This document shows positions 14,402 through 21,474 of a stretch of DNA of 25,973 nucleotides, piece by piece. Position numbers and translations under genes: made by a program. Every line of letters begins with the position of its first letter. Position 1 is the first letter of the stretch. This DNA comes from an uncultured Ruminococcus sp. Lineage in GTDB: Bacteria > Bacillota > Clostridia > Oscillospirales > Ruminococcaceae. The notes below the pieces were generated by a model. It ran no database searches. It had not been told where the DNA came from and saw only the letters and a program-made list of their open reading frames with translations. The DNA is taken from positions 1 to 25,973 of the forward strand of contig UQAR01000024.1 of the NCBI GenBank assembly GCA_900539095.1. Reading direction: 5' to 3'.

Positions 14402-15988
14402 TTACTTGTCACACCTGCATATATACTTGTCATTAAGTTTTCTGACCCTAGCCTTTATCGTTTCCACAACATCGGACGGATCAAGCACCTCGACCTTGTC
14501 AGAGTGTTCCAATGCCCAGTTTACGATACCATATACACTCGTCCTAACACTGACGATAACACCATTGTCATAACCTGTGATAGTGTAGTCATCTCCAAAA
14601 GAATCGTGAAGAAATGTGAGATTTGGCTTGCCTGTCCTATAAGAATTTGTGACACGCATTTTCACTGTTTTAGGCTTGTCATATCCCATGCCAAGATGAG
14701 TGTGACGAAAGTTCTCAAGCTGCTCTTTATATAGCACAGAGGTTTTAGCCACATCAGCTTTAGTCGCCAATATCTTCTTTCCGTTCTCTTTCCTTATCTC
14801 CACATTTGTCATCAGGTCTATGCGATAAATACTCAGCTTTTTTTCCTTGCCTTTATCGTTCTCAAAACAGCCTATCAGGAAAAAACGTCCGTTATCCTGA
14901 ATGATATAGTGCGGAGAAACGTGCGTCTTTATCTCCTCCGCTGCCGTGAATTCAAGAACAGGCTTAGGAACTTCCTTGTCACCGTATTCGCTTTTATCGG
15001 TGGTGTAGTAGCAGAAGTTATAAGATAACTGATAGTTATCTTTGATAGCACTCTGGATAACAGCAAGGTTCTTTTTTAGCAGCTCTGAATCCGTGTTCTC
15101 ATTGTTATGTATACGGCAGGTATGATCTCGGTTATATTTCGACGCAAGCTCCATTTTTATTTTCCTAACCAAACGTTCTACCTGCTCAGGGTTCAGAGCC
15201 TTCGACATCTGAACAGCATTTATCAGGTCAACTACCTCTTCAGGCGAAAAAGGATGATTATAATAAATGTTTCTTACCGATCTTATCCTATCCTCAAGAC
15301 TGATATTATCATTCATTTCATCTTCGTCTTCGTCATCGCTGTAATCTTCGTTGTTTGACAAAAGCGGTTTCAGAGAATCATATATTAGGCGGCAATCTTC
15401 TTCGCTCTTAAAATCCATTTGCTCAGGATCATAATCCATCGCCAGGGCGAGGTTTATCATTTTCTGATTGAACGTGCTGTGCGTTCCCATGTATTCGCCA
15501 AGCTCTCCATTTCGCATTTTTCCTTGAGAGGTGGGGTGTTTCTTGTCAGTGTTCTCTTTAAGATAAAAAAGTATTTGAAAAATGCTTTCTATGGCACTTC
15601 TTCCGCTTTTCTTGTAATTCTTATTATCTTTTTCAGGCTCGTTATAGGAGAACTTGAATGGTATCAGATAAAAAACTTTGTCGCCATAGGCTTTGCTCAA
15701 ATCATTTATCGCCGCCAAAGCCTCTTCCCTTGTGGCATATAGACCGCCGACATTCTCCATTTCTTTTCCGTCACGGCTAAAGAGTTTTATTTTCCACATT
15801 TTTGCCTGAGAATTTTTGTCATTATAATATGAATACCTATCGTAAATCAGCGTTCTTTCGCCGCCCTCAAAGACGAAAACCTGCGTGCCTCGTCTAAGTT
15901 TTTCAAACCATTTCACTTCATCTGATAATGATAAGCCTTCTATTATCTCGCTATGTTTTATAATATCTTCTTTTTCCTTAACTGCCAT
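14402..15988 (-). CDS. WYL-domain transcriptional regulator with long N-terminal extension
   Basis: A 528-residue protein. The C-terminal part (about 300-520) is a WYL domain plus WCX-like tail: a ligand-sensing SH3-like fold ending in SPHYIIQDNGRFFLIGCF and YRIDLM, with the usual tail of regulators in this class. A winged helix is likely at 130-170 (SAIESIFQILFYLKENTDKKH, close to the TD-x-x-H motif of WYL regulators). The first 125 residues form an extra beta-rich domain absent from ordinary 300-380-residue members, and an acidic linker lies near 215-230. ATG 15988 follows GGGGGAG. The promoter has an inverted repeat over its -35 box that recurs before the neighbouring GNAT operon, so autoregulation and a small regulon are likely. 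WYL regulators often control stress or defence genes. Confidence 0.85.
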   Translation of the reverse strand: MAVKEKEDIIKHSEIIEGLSLSDEVKWFEKLRRGTQVFVFEGGERTLIYDRYSYYNDKNSQAKMWKIKLFSRDGKEMENVGGLYATREEALAAINDLSKAYGDKVFYLIPFKFSYNEPEKDNKNYKKSGRSAIESIFQILFYLKENTDKKHPTSQGKMRNGELGEYMGTHSTFNQKMINLALAMDYDPEQMDFKSEEDCRLIYDSLKPLLSNNEDYSDDEDEDEMNDNISLEDRIRSVRNIYYNHPFSPEEVVDLINAVQMSKALNPEQVERLVRKIKMELASKYNRDHTCRIHNNENTDSELLKKNLAVIQSAIKDNYQLSYNFCYYTTDKSEYGDKEVPKPVLEFTAAEEIKTHVSPHYIIQDNGRFFLIGCFENDKGKEKKLSIYRIDLMTNVEIRKENGKKILATKADVAKTSVLYKEQLENFRHTHLGMGYDKPKTVKMRVTNSYRTGKPNLTFLHDSFGDDYTITGYDNGVIVSVRTSVYGIVNWALEHSDKVEVLDPSDVVETIKARVRKLNDKYICRCDK

Positions 15989-16032
15989 TTTCAACGCTCC
16001 CCCTTTGGAATGTTTTTCAGGTTTCTATAAAT

Positions 16033-16070
16033 ATTATAGCATAGAATTGATCTTGTATTCAAGACTAAAC
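16033..16070 (-). promoter_or_regulatory. WYL operon promoter with shared operator
   Basis: On the - strand TTGAAT (16057-16062) and TATAAT (16033-16038) lie 18 bp apart, with TGC just before the -10. The near-palindrome ATCTTG ... CAAGACT (16050-16066, + strand) covers the -35 box. The block matches the GNAT operon promoter at 30 of 38 positions. Confidence 0.8.
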
Positions 16071-16115
16071 GGCAAACGGCAAGATATTTTTTCGATTTAG
16101 TTTAAAATATCTCAC

Positions 16116-16145
16116 CGCCGCAGTCCTGATATCAAAACCACGGCG
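16116..16145 (-). terminator. Possible terminator of the GNAT operon
   Basis: CGCCG (16116-16120) can pair with CGGCG (16141-16145), with an AT-rich inverted repeat GATATTTT/AAAATATC at 16083-16111 just beyond. The loop is large and the T-run is interrupted, so this is weak. Confidence 0.3.
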
Positions 16146-16169
16146 ATGCAAAGCCACCCATATTATCTT

Positions 16170-16613
16170 CTATTGCAGGAGCTTAGGGGTAGCCTCCTCT
16201 TCGAGCATCTTAGCTATCCGACGCTGTACATCTTCGTCAGAGTATCCGAAATACGTCATTTCAAAGAGAACAAGTGCTGCAAAGCGTTCGTTGCTGCCAA
16301 TTTCCGTCAAGCTTTTCTCTTCGACCTCACAGCCCATTATAGCCCCCCAAGGTAAGCCCTCAAAGCTATAGACATTATCTTCCACATTATCGTTGAGGAA
16401 TATTATGTCAACTTCTTCACCATCCTCTGTGACGCCTTTCTCAAGAACCATAGTCATGTTGAATCTCACCGGAATTCTATTGTATTTCAAGTCGGCTATC
16501 ACTTCTCTTGTTTTCTGTTCTACATGATGACTGTCAGATGTTTCCTTCAGCAGTAAGTACTGTTTAACAAGCTCATCTTCGTCGCATTTGTTTAATAATT
16601 CCAAAAATAACAT
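16170..16613 (-). CDS. Small conserved protein, DUF6557-like (147 aa)
   Basis: A 147-residue cytoplasmic protein. ATG 16613 is chosen because AGGAGG lies 9 bases before it; an upstream frame from 16673 overlaps the preceding gene. The order of helix (LFLELLNKCDEDELVKQYL), strand (IPVRFNMTMVLE), the EGLPWGAIMGCEV turn and the terminal helix with FEMTYFGYSDEDVQ resembles DUF6557-type proteins, as I remember that family (PW near a Gly, then EMT-x-GF). Its function is unknown. It is the third gene of an operon with a GNAT acetyltransferase and another unknown protein, 13 bp after the latter. Confidence 0.75.
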   Translation of the reverse strand: MLFLELLNKCDEDELVKQYLLLKETSDSHHVEQKTREVIADLKYNRIPVRFNMTMVLEKGVTEDGEEVDIIFLNDNVEDNVYSFEGLPWGAIMGCEVEEKSLTEIGSNERFAALVLFEMTYFGYSDEDVQRRIAKMLEEEATPKLLQ

Positions 16614-16626
16614 TTTCGTTTTCCTC

Positions 16627-17178
16627 CTAGATCTTAATAGAATATTTTTCAATAGGCAGCCATGCTTTGACACTGTCTATGTCAATAGCTCCGTCTCTTG
16701 ATTGTTTAAAGCACCCTGCTTTACCGCCCTTTCTTGCATACAGACCAGTGTCCCAGCAGCCTGCTGTAAGTCTGCCGCTCTTTTCCACTATAAGACAGAC
16801 CTCAAAGTCGTCAGGAAGTCTGTCACCTATGTCTGTAAACTTCGTGATAGGTATGTCTAATATCAAGTCAAGTTCGTCCATATATCTTTCATCATATCCT
16901 TTCCAAAAAATAAGTATATCCTCTTCTGACATGGCGTAAGGCTCACCGCAGAGAAACGCTTTTAACTGCTTTTCAGCCACGCATATCTCATCGAGCCTAT
17001 CAGAATTTTTTTCATCACCCTTGATAAGAGCAAACAGCTTTTGTATCAACCGTGTGTGACCCTCTTCGCCATAGTCCTTAACCGGTATTTTTCCACGATA
17101 GACAAGCCTTTGCACCTCTGCTGTGATAAAACTCATTTGCTCGTTAAACGACTTTGCATAAAAGAGCTCTTTCTCCAC
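16627..17178 (-). CDS. Hypothetical protein of the GNAT operon (183 aa)
   Basis: A 183-residue cytoplasmic protein starting at GTG 17178, 9 bases after AAAGGA. A longer frame to 17331 exists but would overlap the GNAT gene deeply and has no ribosome site. The N-terminal half is helical and charged; the C-terminal half has strands around DDFEVCLIVEKSGRLTAGCWDTG and ends WLPIEKYSIKI. I do not recognise a family. It overlaps the end of the acetyltransferase gene by 35 bp, which suggests coupled expression. Confidence 0.72.
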   Translation of the reverse strand: MEKELFYAKSFNEQMSFITAEVQRLVYRGKIPVKDYGEEGHTRLIQKLFALIKGDEKNSDRLDEICVAEKQLKAFLCGEPYAMSEEDILIFWKGYDERYMDELDLILDIPITKFTDIGDRLPDDFEVCLIVEKSGRLTAGCWDTGLYARKGGKAGCFKQSRDGAIDIDSVKAWLPIEKYSIKI

Positions 17179-17755
17179 AAAAATTTTCCTTTCGTAATAT
17201 ATGATCTTGAAGAGGAGCGATGCTGACAATTTTCCCCTTTTTCCACTCAACAAGGCAGTCGAACCAAGAAAGCTTGTTTCCATCATATTTTGTGAAACCA
17301 AGCTTTTTAAGGCAGTTTTTTGACGCCACATTGTCAGTGCCTGCGAAAGAGTATATGCAGTCAGCTGTGATATTCACCCCGTCCGCAAACAGCCTGCCGT
17401 TAAAAAACTCATCTAATATGGTTAGGCAAGCCTCATAGCAATAGCCCTTTCTGCGATAGGGCTTTGATATGTAAAACTCCAATCTGTAATCGCCCTTATC
17501 AAGGTGAACGCCAGCATAGCCAATGAATCTTTCAGGCTCGGCCTTGCGAAAAATCGAATACAAACATCTTTGTCCGCCCCTGTGTCCAAGATATCCGTCA
17601 TAATTCTTGAGATAGTATTCTGAAAAATCGACGCCGCAGAAGTCCCTGAAATTTCCTTCTTCTCTTAGCATTCTGAGGAATGATTCATTGTCTCTGTCAT
17701 CTCTGCCCGGAAGAAGAAACAGCCTGTCCGTTTCAAGGTCTTTCCCTGTGTTCAT
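17144..17755 (-). CDS. GNAT-family N-acetyltransferase (RimJ/RimL-like)
   Basis: A 203-residue acetyl-CoA-dependent acetyltransferase. The opening TDRLFLLPGRDDRDNESFLRM is typical of the RimJ/RimL branch, RFIGYAGVHLDKGDYRLEFYI gives the central strands, and ISKPYRRKGYCYEA is the pyrophosphate-binding R-x-x-G-x-A-type motif; ASKNCLKKLGFTKY is the C-terminal motif. The RGKG-like loop reads RRKGYC. ATG 17755 is preferred over GTG 17764 by spacing from AAAGGG. It leads an operon with two unknown proteins, from a promoter nearly identical to that of the WYL operon. The acceptor (protein, amino acid or drug) is unknown. Confidence 0.85.
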   Translation of the reverse strand: MNTGKDLETDRLFLLPGRDDRDNESFLRMLREEGNFRDFCGVDFSEYYLKNYDGYLGHRGGQRCLYSIFRKAEPERFIGYAGVHLDKGDYRLEFYISKPYRRKGYCYEACLTILDEFFNGRLFADGVNITADCIYSFAGTDNVASKNCLKKLGFTKYDGNKLSWFDCLVEWKKGKIVSIAPLQDHILRKENFCGERALLCKVV

Positions 17756-17780
17756 GTATATCACCCTTTCTTTTGTTTAC

Positions 17781-17818
17781 AGTATAGCACATTGTTGGTC
17801 TTGTTTTTAAGACTAAAC
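17781..17818 (-). promoter_or_regulatory. GNAT operon promoter with operator shared with the WYL operon
   Basis: On the - strand TTAAAA (17805-17810) and TATACT (17781-17786) are 18 bp apart. GTCTTGTTTTTAAGAC (17798-17813) is a perfect 5-bp inverted repeat with a 6-base centre. The spacing, TGC extension and repeat are the same as at 16033-16070. Confidence 0.8.
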
Positions 17819-17903
17819 CTTATATCTGCAAAATTTTTTTCTATCGAATATTTCGTTCTGTTATGGTATGATATAGGTATAAATACGGTGCAAATGCAAA
17901 TTT

Positions 17904-18035
17904 TTATATCTTGCCCTCTTCATAAAGCTCCTCAATTGCACGCCATGCACCATAATAATCGCCCATAGCCTGATGAATGAGATAAAGGTCAAGATAGTCA
18001 ACCCCAAGCTTTTTGCACATAGCATTATAAGTGGA
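17904..18035 (-). pseudogene. Aldo/keto reductase fragment
   Basis: About 40 codons read KKLGVDYLDLYLIHQAMGDY and on to EELYEEGKI, the conserved central helix-strand of aldo/keto reductases (the LGVDYLDLYLIH motif). A stop codon follows EGKI, and the region upstream has no family match, so both ends of a roughly 280-residue enzyme are missing. The rest of the 17,756-18,223 gap holds the GNAT promoter and AT-rich leader sequence before the GGDEF gene. Confidence 0.85.
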
Positions 18036-18223
18036 AGTTATAGTGAAAAATGTGCTTAAAAGCCCTGTTTTATGTGGTTTTTCCCTTGACATTACAGAGG
18101 TTATATGATAAAATTAATCGTGTGTAAACAAAGTGATAATAATGATTATATAATAAAGCTAAAAGCAACTTTTTAAGTTTAATTTATGGCAGGAGATAGT
18201 CAGCCCTGCTGAAGGAGCAAGCT

Positions 18224-20110
18224 ATGTTTATAGGTAATAAAACAAAACATAAGATCATAGGCATATGTACCTCAAGCGTGCAATCTGACTATGTGCGTGA
18301 AATAGTATCTTCCATAAGCCGCAATGGTATAAATAAAGGCTATAAGATACTGCTTTTCAACACTTTCAGTGACCTTTATCACAACACAGCCTATATGTGT
18401 GGCGAGGCGAGTATTTTCGATCTTATAAATTATGATATCCTCGATGTGCTTATCATAATGCCTGAGGCGATAAAAAGGGACAACATTTCCCGTGAGATAA
18501 AAGAGCGTGCCTCCGAGCATGGCGTACCTGTCATATGTGTTGACAGACTTGTGGAAAATTGCTGCAGTGTTATTTTCAACTATACAGATGTTTTTGAAAA
18601 AATAGTCCGCCATGTTGTGGAGTATCACGACTGCAAGAGAGTAAATTTTATCGCAGGCGTAAAAGGCAACAGCTTTTCAGAGGAGCGTGTTGACATTTAT
18701 AAAAAGGTGCTTGCGGAAAATGGTATCAAGTTCGAGCCTGAGCGTCTTGGCTACGGCGACTTTTGGGATATGCCTGCACGGCGTGTATTGCAGGGCTTTA
18801 TAGACAGCGAGCTGGAATTTCCTGAGGCGATAATATGTGCAAATGACTCTATGGCTATCGCCGTTTGCAGTATGCTCAAGGAAATGGATATAAAAGTGCC
18901 TGAAGATGTTATCGTCACAGGCTTTGACGGCATAGATCTTGAAAAATACAACAGTCCAAGGCTTACGACTGCGGCTGCGGATATAGAAGTTCTTGGCGAG
19001 AAGGTCATCGAGGCGGTGGACGGTATGATGAACGGCACACCGCTGCCTGAAAAGATAGAGATAGATTATACTATGCGTATATCGCAGTCCTGCGGCTGTG
19101 AGAAGATAGACCCAAGGCAGGTTGGCGACAAGATAATGGAGCTTTACCACAGAATGAACGAATCTGACGGTCACGAGCTGCATATGTTCTCGTATCTTGC
19201 AAAGACGGTGGAATGTCACACGGTTGAGGAAATGGCGAAGGTAATGTCAAAATCAGGTGACTATTACAACTGGGTGTGCACAAATTCTGATTTTCTTTCC
19301 AACACAAAGCAGCGTGACCGTTTCAACGAAAGCTACACAAAGCAGATGCGAGTTTTCATGCAGGCTTATGACGGCAAATACAAAACAGGCGAGATATTTG
19401 ACACAAAAGACCTTTTGCCTGACATGGAAAAGGTTCTTGACCGCCATGACTGCATAATGTTCTCTCCTCTGCATTTTCAGGACGAAGTTATAGGCTATGC
19501 TGCGAACTCTTTCAGTCCTGTGTATTTTCTTTTCCAGAACACAAGGCGTTTTATCAACAACACCAATCAGATAATGGAAAGTTTCAAGAACCGTCAGCGG
19601 CTTGAAAAGGCTAATGCGGAGCTTGCAAGGATACATATGCTTGACCCTATGACGGGCATTTACAACCGCAGGGGTTTTTACAAAAACATCAGAAAGCTTA
19701 TGACAAAGGCTGAAAAGCAGGGTATCGGCATAGCTGTCTTTTCCATTGACATGGACAATCTCAAAGGCATAAACGACCGATACGGACACAATGAGGGCGA
19801 CAAGGCGATAAAGGCGTTGTCTGTGATACTAACAAGGTGCACGTCTGGCGGCGGCATATGCTCACGCTTTGGCGGAGATGAATTTGTGGTTGTTATCTCT
19901 GACATCAACGATGCAGAGCGGTTTTACGAAAAGATAATCCACGGCATCTCTGAATACAATCGCAGGAGCAAATCGGTATATGATGTTGTAATAAGCTGCG
20001 GCTACAAGACAGGCGAGCCAAAGACTCTCAAAGAGCTTGACGAGCTGCTGAAAGAATCCGACAAGGAAATGTACGCACAGAAACGTCAGCACCACAGGTG
20101 TAAAGACTAA
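18224..20110 (+). CDS. PBP1/LacI-type sensor fused to a GGDEF diguanylate cyclase
   Basis: A 628-residue cytoplasmic signalling protein that would make cyclic di-GMP in response to a small ligand. Residues 10-285 match the periplasmic-binding-like ligand domain of LacI/GalR regulators (VPVICVDRLVENC, CANDSMAIAVCSMLKEM, DVIVTGFDGIDLEKYNSPRLTT), but there is no helix-turn-helix before it. Residues 300-450 form a GAF-like/helical spacer with a coiled coil near 450-470. Residues 465-625 are a GGDEF domain with intact RFGGDEF at 548-554 and the DMDNLKGINDRYGHNEGD substrate loop. The RxxD inhibitory site expected upstream is missing (RCTSGGGICSRF), so product inhibition is unlikely. AAGGAG lies before the ATG. 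A sugar ligand is a reasonable guess. Confidence 0.92.
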   Translation: MFIGNKTKHKIIGICTSSVQSDYVREIVSSISRNGINKGYKILLFNTFSDLYHNTAYMCGEASIFDLINYDILDVLIIMPEAIKRDNISREIKERASEHGVPVICVDRLVENCCSVIFNYTDVFEKIVRHVVEYHDCKRVNFIAGVKGNSFSEERVDIYKKVLAENGIKFEPERLGYGDFWDMPARRVLQGFIDSELEFPEAIICANDSMAIAVCSMLKEMDIKVPEDVIVTGFDGIDLEKYNSPRLTTAAADIEVLGEKVIEAVDGMMNGTPLPEKIEIDYTMRISQSCGCEKIDPRQVGDKIMELYHRMNESDGHELHMFSYLAKTVECHTVEEMAKVMSKSGDYYNWVCTNSDFLSNTKQRDRFNESYTKQMRVFMQAYDGKYKTGEIFDTKDLLPDMEKVLDRHDCIMFSPLHFQDEVIGYAANSFSPVYFLFQNTRRFINNTNQIMESFKNRQRLEKANAELARIHMLDPMTGIYNRRGFYKNIRKLMTKAEKQGIGIAVFSIDMDNLKGINDRYGHNEGDKAIKALSVILTRCTSGGGICSRFGGDEFVVVISDINDAERFYEKIIHGISEYNRRSKSVYDVVISCGYKTGEPKTLKELDELLKESDKEMYAQKRQHHRCKD

Positions 20111-20123
20111 AAAAGGGCAAAAT

Positions 20124-20149
20124 AAAAGGGCGGATATCCGCCCTTTTTT
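20124..20149. terminator. Bidirectional terminator between the GGDEF gene and mntP
   Basis: AAAAGGGCGG (20124-20133) pairs perfectly with CCGCCCTTTT (20138-20147) across ATAT; T-runs follow on the + strand and A-runs precede, so it serves both convergent genes. Confidence 0.93.
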
Positions 20150-20157
20150 ATTTCAGT

Positions 20158-20730
20158 TTATTTAAGTATACCAACGCCCTCAAGAAGTATTTTCAGACCG
20201 ATAAGGATAAGTATTATACCGCCTGCTATCTCGGCTTTGTTCTTATATTTTGAACCGAACCTATTGCCGATAACAACACCGCCAACTGAGATAACAAAAG
20301 TCGTTATGCCTATGAGAGTTATAGACGGCACTATGCTTACCTCTAAAAAGGCGAACGTTACGCCAGCGGCGAGTGCGTCGATACTGGTCGCAACAGCAAG
20401 AATGAAAAGCTCTTTAAGGTCAAGCTTATCCTTGTGGGAGGACTCCTCATCGTCGCCGCCCTTTATAGATTCATAGACCATTTTTCCGCCTATGAATGCC
20501 AGAAGAACGAAAGCTATCCAGTGGTCGATAGACTCGATATACTGTTCAAACTGGCTGCCCAACGCCCAGCCTAAAAACGGCATAAGAGCCTGAAAGCCTC
20601 CGAAAAATCCACCTATGATAAGTGCGTGCTTATAGTTTATTTTTTTCATATTCAGACCCTTGCATATAGATACCGCAAAGGCGTCCATAGAAAGTCCCAC
20701 ACCTATCAAAAAAAGTTCAACAAATCCCAT
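20158..20730 (-). CDS. mntP: Manganese efflux pump MntP
   Basis: A 190-residue membrane protein of the MntP family that exports Mn2+ across the cytoplasmic membrane. It has six predicted helices and both acidic signatures of the inverted repeat: GLSMDAFAVSICKG near the N-terminus and ATSIDALAAGVTFAF in the second half; IDHWIAFVLLAFIGGKM is also family-typical. ATG 20730 is the better start by spacing from AGGAG; ATG 20736 would sit only 2 bases from it. The roughly 100-base leader carries a yybP-ykoY manganese riboswitch with terminator hairpins, so expression should rise when Mn2+ is high. Confidence 0.95.
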   Translation of the reverse strand: MGFVELFLIGVGLSMDAFAVSICKGLNMKKINYKHALIIGGFFGGFQALMPFLGWALGSQFEQYIESIDHWIAFVLLAFIGGKMVYESIKGGDDEESSHKDKLDLKELFILAVATSIDALAAGVTFAFLEVSIVPSITLIGITTFVISVGGVVIGNRFGSKYKNKAEIAGGIILILIGLKILLEGVGILK

Positions 20731-20782
20731 TTTCATCGCTCCTGTTTTTGAGGCAAGCCTGCGTTGCCCTTATTATGGCAAA

Positions 20783-20804
20783 AAATAAAAGCCTGATACA
20801 AGGC
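20783..20804 (-). terminator. Second leader hairpin before mntP
   Basis: On the - strand AGCCT pairs with AGGCT around TGTATC, followed by TTTATTTTTT; an alternative pairing is GATACA/TGTATC in the same stretch. It has a better U-run than the first hairpin, so it may be the operative terminator or a second check. Confidence 0.6.
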
Positions 20805-20817
20805 TGTATCCGACTTC

Positions 20818-20857
20818 AAAAAGCTCGCATACAGCTATCCTGTCAGCCGTATGTGAG
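20818..20857 (-). terminator. Riboswitch expression-platform terminator before mntP
   Basis: On the - strand a 13-bp arm CTCACATACGGCT pairs with AGCTGTATGCGAG (one mismatch and one G-U), followed by CTTTTT. It lies just after the aptamer, so ligand binding can decide whether it forms. Confidence 0.8.
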
Positions 20858-20865
20858 TCTTGTTA

Positions 20866-20963
20866 ATAAAGGCTCTCGCCCCCCGACAAGCCAGACCGCA
20901 AAGGCGATCAGTATGTTGACTTGCCCCGCAGGAAAATTCCCACGCCAACTACTCCCTCACAGG
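20866..20963 (-). ncRNA. yybP-ykoY manganese riboswitch aptamer
   Basis: The - strand leader contains the conserved yybP-ykoY features in order: GGGAGTAG near the 5' end, GTCAACATACTGATCGCC in the middle and GCGAGAGCCTTTA at the 3' end (compare GGGGAGUAG ... AGCAAGACCUUU in characterised members). Two terminator hairpins follow and then mntP, the commonest target of this riboswitch. Mn2+ binding normally turns the downstream gene on. Confidence 0.87.
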
Positions 20964-20978
20964 TAATAAAGTATCATT

Positions 20979-21007
20979 ATCATACCACAAAAGTTACCCT
21001 TTGTCAA
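20979..21007 (-). promoter_or_regulatory. mntP promoter
   Basis: On the - strand TTGACA (21002-21007) and TATGAT (20979-20984) are 17 bp apart, placing the transcript start just before the riboswitch. Confidence 0.9.
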
Positions 21008-21035
21008 CTCTTTTTTACTAATTTTAAATAAGCAT

Positions 21036-21064
21036 TTGACAAGGCGGTAAAAATGTGTTATAAT
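21036..21064 (+). promoter_or_regulatory. tRNA-Arg promoter
   Basis: TTGACA (21036-21041) and TATAAT (21059-21064) are consensus boxes with 17-bp spacing, 14 bp before the tRNA. It is divergent from the mntP promoter. Confidence 0.92.
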
Positions 21065-21078
21065 ATGTTTTGTGATAT

Positions 21079-21155
21079 GTTTCCGTAGCTCAGCTGGATA
21101 GAGCGACCGCCTCCTAAGCGGTAGGTCGGGTGTTCGAATCACCTCGGGAACGCCA
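21079..21155 (+). tRNA. tRNA-Arg (anticodon CCT)
   Basis: A full cloverleaf is visible: acceptor arms GTTTCCG/CGGGAAC (one U-G pair), D-arm GCTC/GAGC, anticodon arm ACCGC-CTCCTAA-GCGGT with CCT, and T-arm GGGTG-TTCGAAT-CACCT. CCA is encoded. It reads AGG codons. Length is 77 bases including CCA. Confidence 0.97.
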
Positions 21156-21165
21156 TAACAGTTTG

Positions 21166-21199
21166 CCCTCCGGCTCATTTACATGGGTCGGAGGGTTTT
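21166..21199 (+). terminator. tRNA terminator
   Basis: CCCTCCG (21166-21172) pairs with CGGAGGG (21189-21195), followed by TTTT. It lies 10 bases after the tRNA CCA. Confidence 0.85.
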
Positions 21200-21229
21200 G
21201 CTATGCCGAATATTTTATGTTCAAATGAT

Positions 21230-21267
21230 AACAGCCGCACCCAAACGGATACGGCTGTTTTCTATTT
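21230..21267. terminator. Stem-loop between tRNA and mgtE remnant
   Basis: AACAGCCG (21230-21237) pairs with CGGCTGTT (21252-21259), with TTTTCTATTTT on the + strand side. It probably was the terminator of the mgtE gene on the - strand and can also stop + strand read-through. Confidence 0.65.
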
Positions 21268-21471
21268 TATGAAAACTTGAGCACGTTCAGCAGGAATATC
21301 CAGCTGGTGCCATAGTAAGCCACAACTGCCACCAAGTCGTTCAGGGTGGTTATCATTGGACCTGAGGCAACGGCAGGGTCTATCTTTATTTTCTTAAAGA
21401 AAAGCGGCATGAACGTTCTTTACTGCATTTTCATTCTGCATAAGATCTGTGTTGAGTTCTGTTTTTTTCAT
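21267..21471 (-). pseudogene. mgtE: mgtE magnesium transporter remnant with internal deletion
   Basis: The downstream 47 codons on the - strand encode PLFFKKIKIDPAVASGP, TTLNDLVAVVAYYG and a final hydrophobic helix, the unmistakable last segment of MgtE Mg2+ channels. Just upstream, ATG 21471 has a ribosome site and opens a frame MKKTELNTDLMQNENAVKN that shifts out of phase at the join with the C-terminal part. A natural reading is that some 400 codons were deleted, leaving the two ends fused out of frame. That the N-terminal piece belongs to MgtE is inferred from position only. Confidence 0.8.
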
Positions 21472-21474
21472 TGG

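Noticed and set aside
17179..17331. Upstream extension of the unknown GNAT-operon protein
   Set aside because: It would overlap the acetyltransferase gene deeply and lacks a ribosome site; GTG 17178 has one.
20957..21178. A 73-codon open frame antisense to the tRNA (VIRTPDLPLRRRSLYPAEL)
   Set aside because: This is the well-known spurious translation of the antisense strand of a tRNA and its flank; it has no ribosome site and overlaps the tRNA and mntP promoters.
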